A stretch of 64,000 nt of DNA from positions 16,603,501 through 16,667,500 of the forward strand of contig CM042023.1 of assembly GCA_023525975.1 (NCBI GenBank), in the 5' to 3' direction. Each line of letters starts with the position of its first letter. Position 1 is the first letter of the stretch. This DNA is from Smallanthus sonchifolius (Eukaryota; Streptophyta; Magnoliopsida; Asterales; Asteraceae). This document shows, in pieces, positions 1 through 10,107 of this stretch. The notes under the pieces are model-generated. The model made no database searches. It saw nothing but the letters and a program-made list of their open reading frames with translations, and was not told the DNA's origin. The position numbers were made by a program, and so were the translations under genes.

Positions 1-100
1 TTTTGACTTAATACATTGTGACGTATGGGGTAAATACCGAACGCCCTCCTTCACACGTGCAACCTACTTTTTAACCATTGTAGATGATTTTAGTCGAGCC

Positions 101-526
101 GTGTGGGTATTCCTTCTTAAACACAAGCATGAGGCTAGCACATGCCTAATGAATTTTCACAAGATGGTGCAAACTCAATTCGAGAAAAACATTAAAAGAA
201 TAAGATGTGATAATGGAGGGGAGTTTACCTCAAATCGAATGCTCGATTTCTACGCCAAGGAAGGAATAGTTCTTGAAACAACGTGCCCACACACACCACA
301 ACAAAATGGAGTGGTGGAACGAAAGCACCGACACTTATTAGAAACTGCACGCGCTTTGAGGTTTGAAGCTAATTTACCTACACAATTTTGGGGAGAGTGT
401 GTTCTAACGGCAACACAAGTCATAAACCGAATGTCATCCGAAGTTATTGGCAACAAAACACCTTATGAGGTATTATACAACCTAAAACCCGACTATGACT
501 ATATGAGGGTTTTTGGTTGTCTTGCC
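101..526 (+). pseudogene. copia integrase core fragment (copy 1)
   Basis: Reads through the retroviral-type integrase core (rve). CDNGGEFTS carries the second catalytic aspartate and QQNGVVERKHRHL the catalytic glutamate of the D,D-35-E triad, followed by INRMSSEV and NKTPYEVLYNLKPDYDYMRVFG. The frame is lost where the MITE begins at 527. The coding sense resumes after 978 with YYRSTETKGDKF, which in copy 2 is continuous with the integrase. Confidence 0.88.
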
Positions 527-978
527 CTTGGTTTAAAAAAGCGCCATGAGGCGCTGCTTAAGGCGTGAGGCGCTGAACAAAACGCCTCAAATGGGTGAGG
601 CGCCCCATATACATGAAGCGCCCTGAGGTGCCGCCTCAGGCTTGAGGGGCGAGGCGAGGTGAGGCGCGCTTCATGTATTTTTGCCTTTTTTTCACTGTTT
701 TTTTATGTATTTTTTTCCTTTTTTTCACTGTTTTTTTTTTTGCAAGTTTTGTGAAAATCACATGTATCTTTACTTAAATCAGTTTTTAAGTTGTTTTTCT
801 TGCAAGTTTTGTGAAAATTACTCAAAATGAGGAGTTTTTAAGAATGTTAATAAATTCTTTATCACTTTTTTAGCTTAGCGCCTCGCATACGTGAAGCCCT
901 CGCCTCGCGCTTGAGGCGTGGCGCCTCGGATTTTGGGACCGAAACGCTTCGCCTCGCCTAGCGCTTTTTTAAACCAAG
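527..978. mobile_element. hAT-like MITE, GC-rich, 452 bp, inserted in copia copy 1
   Basis: The ends are perfect 18-bp inverted repeats, CTTGGTTTAAAAAAGCGC at the left and its complement at the right. An 8-bp target duplication GTCTTGCC flanks it at 519-526 and 979-986. The uninterrupted site is present in copia copy 2 near 4866, which proves an insertion. Subterminal parts are crowded with GAGGCG/CGCCTC motifs, while the middle is T-rich. No transposase is encoded. The 8-bp duplication fits hAT or a similar superfamily; that assignment is inferred. A second family member lies at 43481-43860. Confidence 0.9.
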
Positions 979-2983
979 GTCTTGCCTATTACAGAAGCAC
1001 CGAAACCAAAGGAGACAAATTCAAAGTAAGAGGGAGACCCGGAATTTTCTTGGGTTACCCACAAGGAACGAAAGGGTACAAGATCTATGATACCCAACAC
1101 CACAAGATCATCATATCAAGGGACGTCAAGTTTATGGAAAACGTTTTTCCATTTGCCAACAATGAAACAGAAAGGGAAGAAGTCTTTGTTTTCCCACAAA
1201 AATGGGACTTCGAAGAAACAAATGAGATGCAGACTGAGCCAAGACCGAATGATGAAGAATCTGAAACAAGTCTAAACAAACAGGTTAATGAACCAGGGCC
1301 CAACACCCAAGAAAATGAAGAAAGAGATGGGCTCCACTCTGGGTCGGATACCCCCCAAACCGAGACCAGTCAAGGTGATGAAAACAATCCTAAGCCCACT
1401 ACTGAAAAGGTAAACAATGTTCTTAAGCCCACTACTGAAAGCCTATCCCAGCCCAATACCGAAAGTGATCAGCCTGGGTCTAGCCATCTGAATATTGACG
1501 GTGAAAACTTTGGGCCAAATTTGGAACATATGGACCAGCCTAGAGAGAAAAGAAATAGAGCTCGACCAAGGCACCTGGATGACTTTGATGTTCAACTTCC
1601 TCCATCTATAGACCACAAGCAAGTCACCCCTAATCAAAAGTCCTCAACGGTACACCCTTTAGCACATTTTATTTCTTATGATAAGTTTACTAACACCCAT
1701 AAAGCTTTCTTGTCGGCCACTACTTCTAGTAATGAGCCAAAACACTACAAATAGGCCGTACAATACTCACGTTGGATAGAAGCCATGAAGAAGGAGATCC
1801 AAGCTCTCGAACAAAATGAGACTTGGGTTTTGGAAGAATTACCAAAAGGGAAACGAGCGATCGACTCGAAATGGGTCTACAAGATCAAATATAAACCAAA
1901 TGGAGAGGTCGAAAGGTATAAGGCACGCCTTGTGGCAAAGGGCTTCACACAAATGGAAGGGGTAGATTTCCATGAGACCTTTGCTCCCGTTGCAAAGTTG
2001 GTAACTGTTCGAACTCTTTTAACCGTGGCCGTGAAACGAGGGTGGCACATACACCAACTTGACGTGAATAACGCCTTCTTGCATGGGGATTTGCATGAAG
2101 ACGTCTATATGAAAATACCACAAGGCTTTGGAAAACCAGAAGACAACAGAGTTTGTAAACTGAAGAAATCTCTTTACGGCCTTAAGCAAGCGTCAAGAAA
2201 CTGGTACCAAAAATTCACTAACTCATTGTTAGGAATTGGTTTTAAGCAAACATGGGCCGATCATTCTCTGTTTATCTTCAAAAGTAACGACGTTTTTATC
2301 GCTGCACTTATCTATGTAGACGACGTCATCATTGTGGGGAATGATTTGAGTAAAATACAAGAAACCAAGAATTTTCTTAACGACAAGTTTAGCATTAAAG
2401 ATCTTGGTGTTTTAAAATTCTTTCTTGGGATTGAAGTGGCTAGAACCAAGGAAGGAATGGTGCTCAGCCAATGCAAATACACACTTGACATCCTTGAAGA
2501 AACGGGCATGATGGGGTGTCGGCCAAGCTCATTCACAATGGAACAAAACCTGAAATTAGACAAGTGTGATGAAGAACCACGTGTCGATGCTCATCAATAT
2601 CGACGGATGGTAGGGAAACTCCTATATTTACAAGCAACAAGGCCTGATATTGCTTACACCGTAAACGTCTTGAGCCAATTCGTTAGTGACCCGAGACAAA
2701 GTCATATGGAGGCAGCAAACCATGTCCTTCGATATCTCAAGGCAACACCGGGACAAGGAATTTTAATTCCTAAAGAAGGTGGAACCACCCTCACTGCATA
2801 ATGTGACTCATATTGGCTTGGGTGTCTGTTTACAAGAAGATCTAGAACCGGTTATTTATTACTTTTGGGAGGAGCTCCCATATCATGGCGGTCTAAGAAA
2901 CAATTTGTTGTTTCACGATCATCGGCCAAGTACCGAGCAATGGCGCATGCCGTTAGTGAAGTATTATGGATGCGATGGTTCGA
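979..2983 (+). pseudogene. copia reverse transcriptase and partial RNase H (copy 1)
   Basis: Encodes the linker after integrase and then the copia RT. WVYKIKYKPNGEVERYKARLVAKGF, AKLVTVRTLL, HQLDVNNAFLHGDL and the catalytic YVDDVIIVG are all visible, followed by QYRRMVGKLLYLQATRPDI. Stops at 1752-1754 and 2799-2801 break the polyprotein. An apparent start at 918 lies inside the MITE and gives a chimeric MITE-copia frame of about 278 codons, which looks accidental. Confidence 0.88.
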
Positions 2984-3189
2984 TTAACATTAAAGAAATC
3001 TACAAACTTATTAGTAGTTATATATTCTAGAAGGACCCAATAAGTTAATAAACATTTAAAAAGTTAAAACCCAATAAAATATTTTAGAGGTGGTGTGATT
3101 AACCCATTACCCAATTAAGTTTAAATTTTTTTTTAAGAAAAATCTATTTTATTTAAGTTTGCACCTCCACCGATTAACCCAATTAAGTC
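2984..3189. other. spacer between the two copia copies
   Basis: AT-rich filler with no reading frame. It contains two copies of a GATTAACCCA...CCCAATTAAG phrase, near 3098 and 3172. It matches neither the RNase H end nor the LTR of copy 2, so it marks where the end of copy 1 and most of the 5' LTR of copy 2 were lost or replaced. Confidence 0.6.
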
Positions 3190-3229
3190 AGTATCGTCGT
3201 TCTCAAAAATACCATAACATAAATTGTTA

Positions 3230-3241
3230 TGGTATCAGAGC
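3230..3241 (+). other. copia primer-binding site
   Basis: TGGTATCAGAGC, complementary to the 3' end of plant initiator methionine tRNA, the usual minus-strand primer of copia elements. It overlaps a perfect 10-bp inverted repeat, TACCATAACA and TGTTATGGTA (3210-3234), which recurs at the end of the 3' LTR (7301-7325). Confidence 0.8.
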
Positions 3242-3304
3242 AGGCGTAAGAAAAGATCCACAAACCAAATCAATCAAACCCAAACCCTAAAAAAAATCAT
3301 CACC

Positions 3305-4084
3305 ATGGCCAGCGATGAAGACAAGGTAAGAAAGGACGATGAGGAGGTCGTGAGCCACCATTCACTGTATTATCTTCATTTGGTTGCAGATGACAAACAA
3401 CAAAAGGTAGTCTCGGGAACTAAAAGAACCATCACCGAGGCAGCCACCTTTGAAACCCACGTTTCCGCTAAACGAGACCAAACTCAATCACAAGGTAGAT
3501 CCACACAGAGGGAAGGAAAGCATAACTCTGGCGAGCAAGCTGAACAATGTACTTTCTGTGGCAGAAGTGGTCACAACAGGGATGGATGCTTCAAATGCAT
3601 CGGATACCCTGAATGGTGGCCGGGGAAGGGTAAACATGAAAGGTCCAAACCAAAGGCTGCTTGTATCGAGCAGGAGGCAAGTCCAATACCAGGAATGACA
3701 AGTGCACAGTATCAACAATTCATGCACCTTTTTGGAAACAAGAATGGTGTTGCTGATGAAGGGAACACACCTATAGCAAACATGGCAGGTAACATCGGTA
3801 AGGAAGGTAAGTGGGTGATTGACTCGGGTGCGACCGAACATATAATTTGTGATGATTCCATGATTAAAAACAAAACAAAGAGGAATTATGAAACACCCGT
3901 CACCATACTGAATGGTGAAGCCATAGCCGTGGAGGCTAGAGGGAATTATACCTTACCAAACGGAATGATGGTTAAAGAAGTTCTTTATGTTCCAAAGTTT
4001 AAGTGGAACTTGCTTTCCGTTAGTAGACTATCACAAGATTTACAATGTGCCATAACATTCTTTCCTGACTTTTGTGTTATGTAG
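3305..4084 (+). pseudogene. copia gag (shortened) and aspartic protease
   Basis: Starts at the ATG at 3305. The zinc knuckle C-x2-C-x4-H-x4-C is visible as CTFCGRSGHNRDGC, followed by the copia-typical FKCIGYPEWWPGK. The protease active site is WVIDSGATEHI. The large amino-terminal gag capsid domain expected ahead of the knuckle is missing: only about 80 residues precede it. The frame ends at TAG 4082-4084, after which pre-integrase sequence (TCHKRLGHPSNSKL) continues only in broken frames. Confidence 0.85.
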
Positions 4085-4349
4085 GGCTTACGTTCGAGGA
4101 CATTAATTGGAGTGGGTGATTGCAATGATGGTCTATACAAGATGGGGATGACGGGAGGCGATAGGTGAGCTATGATGACAACTCTTAGCACATGTCACAA
4201 AAGATTGGGCCACCCTTCAAATTCTAAACTTCCCCATGTTGGCTTTCTAAAAAATGTTGCTGTGAGTTCTAAAGATTTTTGTGACTCGTGTGAAAGCCAA
4301 GTTTGCTAGATTACCATTTCCAATCAGTGCTACTAAAACCTAGGCATGT

Positions 4350-5267
4350 TTTGACTTAATACATTGTGACGTATGGGGTAAATACCGAACGCCCTCCTTC
4401 ACACGTGCAACCTACTTTTTAACCATTGTAGATGATTTTAGTCGAGCCGTGTGGGTATTCCTTCTTAAACACAAGCATGAGGCTAGCACATGCCTAATGA
4501 ATTTTCACAAGATGGTGCAAACTCAATTCGAGAAAAACATTAAAAGAATAAGATGTGATAATGGAGGGGAGTTTACCTCAAATCGAATGCTCGATTTCTA
4601 CGCCAAGGAAGGAATAGTTCTTGAAACAACGTGCCCACACACACCACAACAAAATGAAGTGGTGGAACGAAAGCACCGGCACTTATTAGAAACTGCACGC
4701 GCTTTGAGGTTTGAAGCTAATTTACCTACACAATTTTGGGGAGCGTGTGTTATGGCGGCAACACATGTCATAAACCGAATGCCATCCGAAGTTATTGGCA
4801 ACAAAACACCTTATGAGGTATTATACAACCTAAAACCCGACTATGACTATATGAGGGTTTTTTGTTGTCTTGCCTATTACAGAAGCACCGAAACCAAAGG
4901 AGACAAATTCGAAGTAAGAGGGAGACCCGGAATTTTCTTGGGTTACCCACAAGGAACGAAAGGGTACAAGATCTATGATACCCAACACCACAAGATCATC
5001 ATATCAAGGGACGTCAAGTTTATGGAAAACGTTTTTCCATTTGCCAACAATGAAACAGAATGGGAAGAAGTCTTTGTTTTCCCACAAAAATGGGACTTCG
5101 AAGAAACAAATGAGATGCAGACTGAGCCAAGACCGAATGATGAAGAATCTGAAACAAGTCTTAACAAACAGGTTAATGAACCAGGGCCCAACACCGAAGA
5201 AAATGAAGAAAGAGATGGGCTCCACTATGGGTCGGATACCCCCCCAAACCGAGACAAGTCAAGGTGA
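4350..5267 (+). pseudogene. copia integrase (copy 2)
   Basis: Carries CDNGGEFTS and QQNEVVERKHRHL of the catalytic core, then the region deleted or split in copy 1, YYRSTETKGDKFEVRGRPGIFLGY, followed by an acidic linker rich in E, N, T and P. The frame is lost near 5240, where the run of C is one base longer than in copy 1. Confidence 0.88.
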
Positions 5268-5496
5268 TGAAAACAATCCTAAGCCCACTACTGAAAAGGA
5301 AAACAATGTTCTTAAGCCCACTACTGAAAGCCTATCCCAGCCCAATACCGAAAGTGATCAGCCTGGGTCTAGCCATCTGAATATTGACGGTTATGGACCA
5401 GCCTAGAGAGAAAAGAAATAGAGCTCGACCAAGGCACCTGGATGACTTTGATGTTCAACTTCATCTATAGACCACAAGCAAGTCACCCCTAATCAA

Positions 5497-7133
5497 ATGT
5501 CCTCAACGGTACACCCTTTAGCACATTTTATTTCTTATGATAAGTTTACTAACACCCATAAAGCTTTCTTGTCGGCCATTACTTCTAGTAATGAGCCAAA
5601 ACACTACAAACAGGCCGTACAAGACTCACGTTGGATAGAAGCCATGAAGAAGGAGATCCAAGCTCTCGAACAAAATGAGACTTGGGTTTTGGAAGAATTA
5701 CCAAAAGGGAAACGAGCGATCGACTCGAAATGGGTCTACAAGATCAAGTATAAACCAAATGGAGAGGTCGAAAGGTATAAGGCACGCCTTGTGGCAAAGG
5801 GCTTTACACAAATGGAAGGGGTAGATTTCCATGAGACCTTCGCTCCCGTTGCAAAGTTGGTAACCGTTCGAACTCTTTTAACCGTGGCCGTGAAACGAGG
5901 GTGGCACATACACCAACTTGACGTGAATAACGCCTTCTTGCATGGGGATTTGCATGAAGACGTCTATATGAAAATACCACAAGGCTTTGGAAAACCAGTA
6001 GACAACAAAGTTTGTAAACTGAATAAATCTCTTTACGGCCTTAAGCAAGCGTCAAGAAACTGGTACCAAAAATTCACTAACTCATTGTTAGGAATTGGTT
6101 TTAAGCAAACAGGGGCCGATCATTCTCTATTTATCTTCAAAAGTAACGACGTTTTTATCGCTGCACTTATCTATGTAGACGACGTCATCATTGTGGGGAA
6201 TGATTTGAGTAAAATACAAGAAACCAAGAATTTTCTTAACGACAAGTTTAGCATTAAAGATCTTGGCGTTTTGAAAATCTTTCTTGGGATTGAAGTGGCT
6301 AGAACCAAGGAAGGAATGGTGTTCAGCCAACGCAAATACACACTTGACATCCTTGAAGAAACGGGCATGACGGGATGTCGGCCAAGCTCATTCCCAATGG
6401 AACAAAACCTGAAATTAGACAAGTGTGATGAAGAACCACGTGTCGACGCTCATCAATATCGACGGATGGTAGGGAAACTCCTATATTTACAAACAACAAG
6501 GCCTGATATTGCTTACACCGTAAACGTCTTGAGCCAATTCGTTAGTGACCCGAGACAAAGTCATATGGAGGCAGCAAACCGTGTCCTTCGATATCTCAAG
6601 GCAAAACCGGGACAAGGAATTTTAATTCCTAAAGAAGGTGGAACCACCCTCACTGCATACTGTGACTCAAATTGGCTTGGATGTCCGTTTACAAGAAGAT
6701 CTAGAACCGGTTATTTATTACTTTTGGGAGGAGCTCCCATATCATGGCGGTCTAAGAAACAATCTGTGTTTCACGATCATCGGCCGAGGCCGAGTAACGA
6801 GCAATGGCGCATGCCGTTAGTGAAGTATTATGGATGCGATGGCTCCTCACCATACTTGAAATGCCTCCTATTGGACCAACCTCTCTGTTTTGTGACAATC
6901 AAGCGGCCCGTTACATAGCCAACAATCCTGTCTTCCACGAACGAACCAAGCACGTCGAGATGGACTGTTATTTTGTTAGAGAAAGGGTTGACTCACAACA
7001 AATACGACCAATGAAAATCGATACCAAAACACAAATCTCCGACATCCTAACAAAACCATTGGGCACGCAACAGTTCCGTACACTACTCGACAAATTATTC
7101 GAGATCTACATGCTCCAATTTGAGAGGGAGTAA
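5497..7133 (+). pseudogene. copia reverse transcriptase and RNase H (copy 2)
   Basis: An uninterrupted RT runs from the conserved WVYKIKYKPNGE block through YVDDVIIVG to the RNase H start, AYCDSNWLGCPFTRRSRTGY. A small frameshift near 6770 moves the rest of RNase H into the frame starting near 6804, which reads SLFCDNQAARYIANNPVFHE and ends at TAA 7131-7133 just after the polypurine tract. Confidence 0.88.
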
Positions 7134-7325
7134 TGGAAACTATTATCTCCTTCCGTGTATATGGAGATTCTCAATTATCTTCATCCCTTAGTTGCCGGCT
7201 TTTTATTAGGCTTGATTACCGACTTTGGTCGTATATAGGGTAGATCAAAATACCTGTTTCAATTGAACCTTTTCAAATTGACAATTGTCATTCTCAAAAA
7301 TACCATAACAGAAATTGTTATGGTA
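7134..7325 (+). repeat. copia 3' LTR (copy 2)
   Basis: Begins TGGAAAC directly after the pol stop codon and polypurine tract. It ends in TACCATAACA, or 15 bases later at the close of the inverted repeat. Only its last part, TTCTCAAAAATACCATAACA and beyond, is shared with the 5' side at about 3200-3234. Confidence 0.65.
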
Positions 7326-7398
7326 GAATATGTAATCAATATAAACTAATTAAATAAAGATGATATTTATACAAAGTTTTAAATTATATATATATATA

Positions 7399-7808
7399 GG
7401 GTTAGAATCAAATGAGAACTCATAAATACTTGAGAACTCGCGAAAACTCGTCAAAATATCAATTAAAACCATTTTTCTTTGTTTTCACTACCTTTATTAT
7501 TAAAATACAATATAAAAAATGATTTATCTCTCCAATTAATTCATCTCTTCTTTCTAAATTATTCTTAAGAAAATTTAAACACATGTGTAAATGGTAATCA
7601 CTTACACATGTATAAGTGGTAAACTTACACATGTGTAGATTTTTTTAATAAATAAATACATGTAAATTTATATACATAAATTCATTTTTTTATGTTGTAT
7701 TCTAATAATAAAAGTAGTAAAAATAAAAAAAAAATGATTTTGATTGACTTTTTGATGAGTTCTCACGAGTTCTCAAAATATTTAAAAGTTCTTAAATGAT
7801 CCATTCCC
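7399..7808. mobile_element. MITE with about 60-bp imperfect inverted repeats, TA-flanked
   Basis: The left end GGGTTAGAATCAAATGAGAA pairs imperfectly with the right end, ...CTTAAATGATCCATTCCC. Both arms contain GAGAACTC phrases and both outer sides are TATATATA. Such insertion into TA tracts fits Tc1/mariner or a similar superfamily, but this is inference. It is AT-rich inside and has no coding capacity. Confidence 0.75.
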
Positions 7809-7819
7809 TATATATATAT

Positions 7820-8241
7820 GTTCAAATAAGAAGTGAATTTTCGCTAAAAAACTGGGTCAAACGAACTCCGATTGAGCTCATTCCAGCGTCGTTGAAACCG
7901 GCTCGTCGAGGTTTTTTGGGGGTGGGGGGTTTAGGTTTTTGGGGGGTGGGGTGAGGGGGATTTAGGTTTTTTGGGGGGTGGGGTGGGTAGCTTCAGGTTT
8001 TTGGGGGGTGGGGGTTGGAGGATTTATGTTTTAGGGTTTAGCTTTAGCGTTTAGCTTTTAGAGTTTAGCTTTAGCGTTTAGCTTTTAGGGTTTAGCTTTA
8101 AAGGTTTAGCTTTAGGGTTTAGGGTTTAGCTCTAGGCTTTATTTCGAGGAGCCGGTTCCAACGCCGCTGTAATTAGTTCAATCGGAGTTCGTTTGAGCCG
8201 GTTTCTTAGCGAAAATACACTTCTTAGCTGAACCTTCCCCC
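7820..8241. mobile_element. TIR element with about 90-bp arms and a G-rich, telomere-like core
   Basis: The left arm, beginning GTTCAAATAAGAAGTGAATT, is an imperfect inverted copy of the right arm, which ends in CACTTCTTAGCTGAAC. Both arms share the phrase AACGAACTCCGATTGA or its complement. The core holds four runs of GGGGGGTGGGG type (about 7915-8015), then a run of degenerate TTTAGGG/TTTAGC units (about 8030-8150). No coding frame is present. TATATATATG lies on both sides. The superfamily is not assigned. Confidence 0.75.
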
Positions 8242-8249
8242 ATATATAT

Positions 8250-9230
8250 ATGTGTGTGTGTTTGTGTGTTCAGGGTCGGGCCTTTCGCGACTTTCTAAAG
8301 GAGAGAATTGAAGAAAGTTCTAGCCTGAGAGAAAATAAAGATCAGATTTGCGTTGATTTTTCCAACAAAACTAAGTACTTTTTGGTCTTTATCATTCAGA
8401 AGACTGATTCCCACACTCTAACTTCAATGATGGGAACAACCTCCGCACTCCGACGCTCCAACGAACAACAGTTCTCCGCCTTACTATACTATATATTTAT
8501 CATAGAATAGGCAGTGAAACCGCCACAACATATATCTTGTTCCATGCTATTGAGAGATAGGGGACAAAACGCCCTTAGACCTATACCGGCGGGGAGCAGC
8601 GGATACACTTCAGAGATAGGAAAAAGGTTCGAATAAAAAGGATGCTAAATGGTATGGTAAAGTAAACCCTTGTAGAACCACCGAGGTTGGAACCAAGTCA
8701 AATAATCAAAAATGAAGAATCAAAGCATGTAGTTAGGAATGCTACTAAGGTCAAATCCAGAGTGAAAAAGGCGATGGCGCTTGCCGTAGAAAGAGATTAG
8801 ACCGGGTTGGTACTCCAACTACTTATGATAAAAAGTTTTCAAGACAAATCCGTGAGTCTAGTCATGCTGCTTCAAAAGAATCCTCTGGGTCTTTTCTTCC
8901 TATCTTGTTCTTTGGAACCGGTGAAATCCTATGTTCATAAGCACACTTAGCCTTTCAATAATATCCAACCAATAAAGATTTCAATAAAGTTTTAGACATA
9001 ATTCACTACACTTACTAGTCGCTGGGCTTTTGCACCAGGCTACTTAAAGAGTCATTATAAATACTCATGTAACATTCGACTCGCCCTATTGCGTAGTTAT
9101 AACACTTCACAGGGGGCGTCCAAGATGCTATGGAATCTTAGTCACTGAGGTTAAGGGTTAACCTAACCAAAAGGAACTAAGACGGCGTAAACATAATCAT
9201 AGATCAATGCTGATTATGTCGCGTCTAGAC
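8250..9230. other. non-coding block of unlike composition, possible organellar insert
   Basis: About 1 kb clearly richer in G+C than its flanks, with few homopolymer tracts and no repeat ends. Its texture resembles plant mitochondrial non-coding DNA. The only longer open frame (8250-8510) matches no family I recognise. It ends against an AT microsatellite. Organellar origin is an impression from composition, not a match. Confidence 0.35.
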
Positions 9231-9233
9231 ACA

Positions 9234-9234
<1 letters not shown>

Positions 9235-9295
<61 letters not shown>
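9235..9295. repeat. (AT)n microsatellite
   Basis: About 30 uninterrupted AT dinucleotides. Confidence 0.95.
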
Positions 9296-9297
<2 letters not shown>

Positions 9298-10104
9298 TAT
9301 ACAGATCAATTTTAAACCACATTTTCATGTATAAACCAATTAACCCAATAAAAAAAGACACCTCATATTCATTTTCTTTTATTAAAAGAGTATTTTGGTA
9401 AATGTAACATTCCCATCAATCTTTAATATTTAAAAATTCCACCTAATCCCTCTTCTTTTTTTGAATATTAATAACCTTTTTATATAATGTTATTTTTTAT
9501 AAAAATTACACCATTAAATAAAACGTTTTTTATCTTTAATTCGAATATAGTCTTGCTATATAAATTATTAATTTTTTTAACTTTTATTGTTACATACACG
9601 TAAGGAACTATTAGATATATGCACTATAAACATAAATTTAATTGTTCAATATTCCACATTTTTTTTTAAAATACCCCCCCTATTTTTTAGAATACTAATA
9701 ATTTTTTGTACAATGTTTTTGTTCATACTATCTAATATGTAATAATTACATATATCGAAATATTACAATTATATATGGTAATTGCATACTCCACTTATTT
9801 TTTTTAATAAAAGATTCCACCTATTCAAATTTCCTTCTCTTTTTTAAAAATATCCCCCCTAAATTTTATTACGTTAATAACTTTTTTATACAATTTTATT
9901 TTTTTAACGTTTGTTATTATATATGTGATATAAATATAAATATAATTATTCAAAATCCTTCTTTTTTAGATGTGAAACATAAGCTTAGATGCGAAACCAT
10001 AATTATCGTGATCAAAATGGATATTATTATAGAAAAGACAGACGCCTTGTATAATATGAGTAGAATTATTTAAATTTTTTTAAATCTTTCTTACAATAAA
10101 AAAC
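9296..10104. other. AT-rich intergenic repeat-like sequence
   Basis: No gene seen. It holds several CCCCCC-TATTTTT-type phrases and a stretch (about 9470-9560, ATAACCTTTTTATA...TTGCTATA) related to 39830-39925. This suggests a dispersed AT-rich repeat family. Confidence 0.5.
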
Positions 10105-10107
10105 TAA

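Larger units (their letters stand above)
1..2983 (+). mobile_element. Ty1/copia internal region, copy 1, truncated
   Basis: Internal part of a copia retrotransposon entered mid-element at the window edge. It holds integrase core, reverse transcriptase and the start of RNase H, in the order usual for copia. It matches 4350-6840 closely base for base, so the two are copies of one family in direct tandem. The match stops at about 2983, before the end of RNase H, and no 3' LTR follows. It is inactive: a MITE splits the integrase end, and two nonsense codons stand out against copy 2, TAG at 1752-1754 where copy 2 has CAG and TAA at 2799-2801 where copy 2 has TAC. Confidence 0.9.
3190..7325 (+). 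mobile_element. Ty1/copia element, copy 2, nearly full internal region
   Basis: Runs from a short 5' LTR remnant (about 3190-3234) through the primer-binding site TGGTATCAGAGC (3230-3241, matching initiator tRNA-Met), a shortened gag, protease, integrase, RT and RNase H, to a polypurine tract GAGAGGGAG (7122-7130) and a 3' LTR. Only the last 40 or so bases of the LTR are present at the 5' side. Inactivating changes include a stop at 4082-4084, an extra C in the C-run near 5240, a 26-bp deletion near 5391 and a frameshift near 6770. Confidence 0.9.

Noticed and set aside
918..1754. Open frame of 278 codons starting in the MITE
   Set aside because: The first codons are MITE sequence and the rest is copia polyprotein. 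It is an accidental fusion ending at a nonsense codon, not a gene.
8250..8510. 86-codon open frame
   Set aside because: No recognisable domain, starts in a TG-rich repeat edge and lies in the block of unlike composition.
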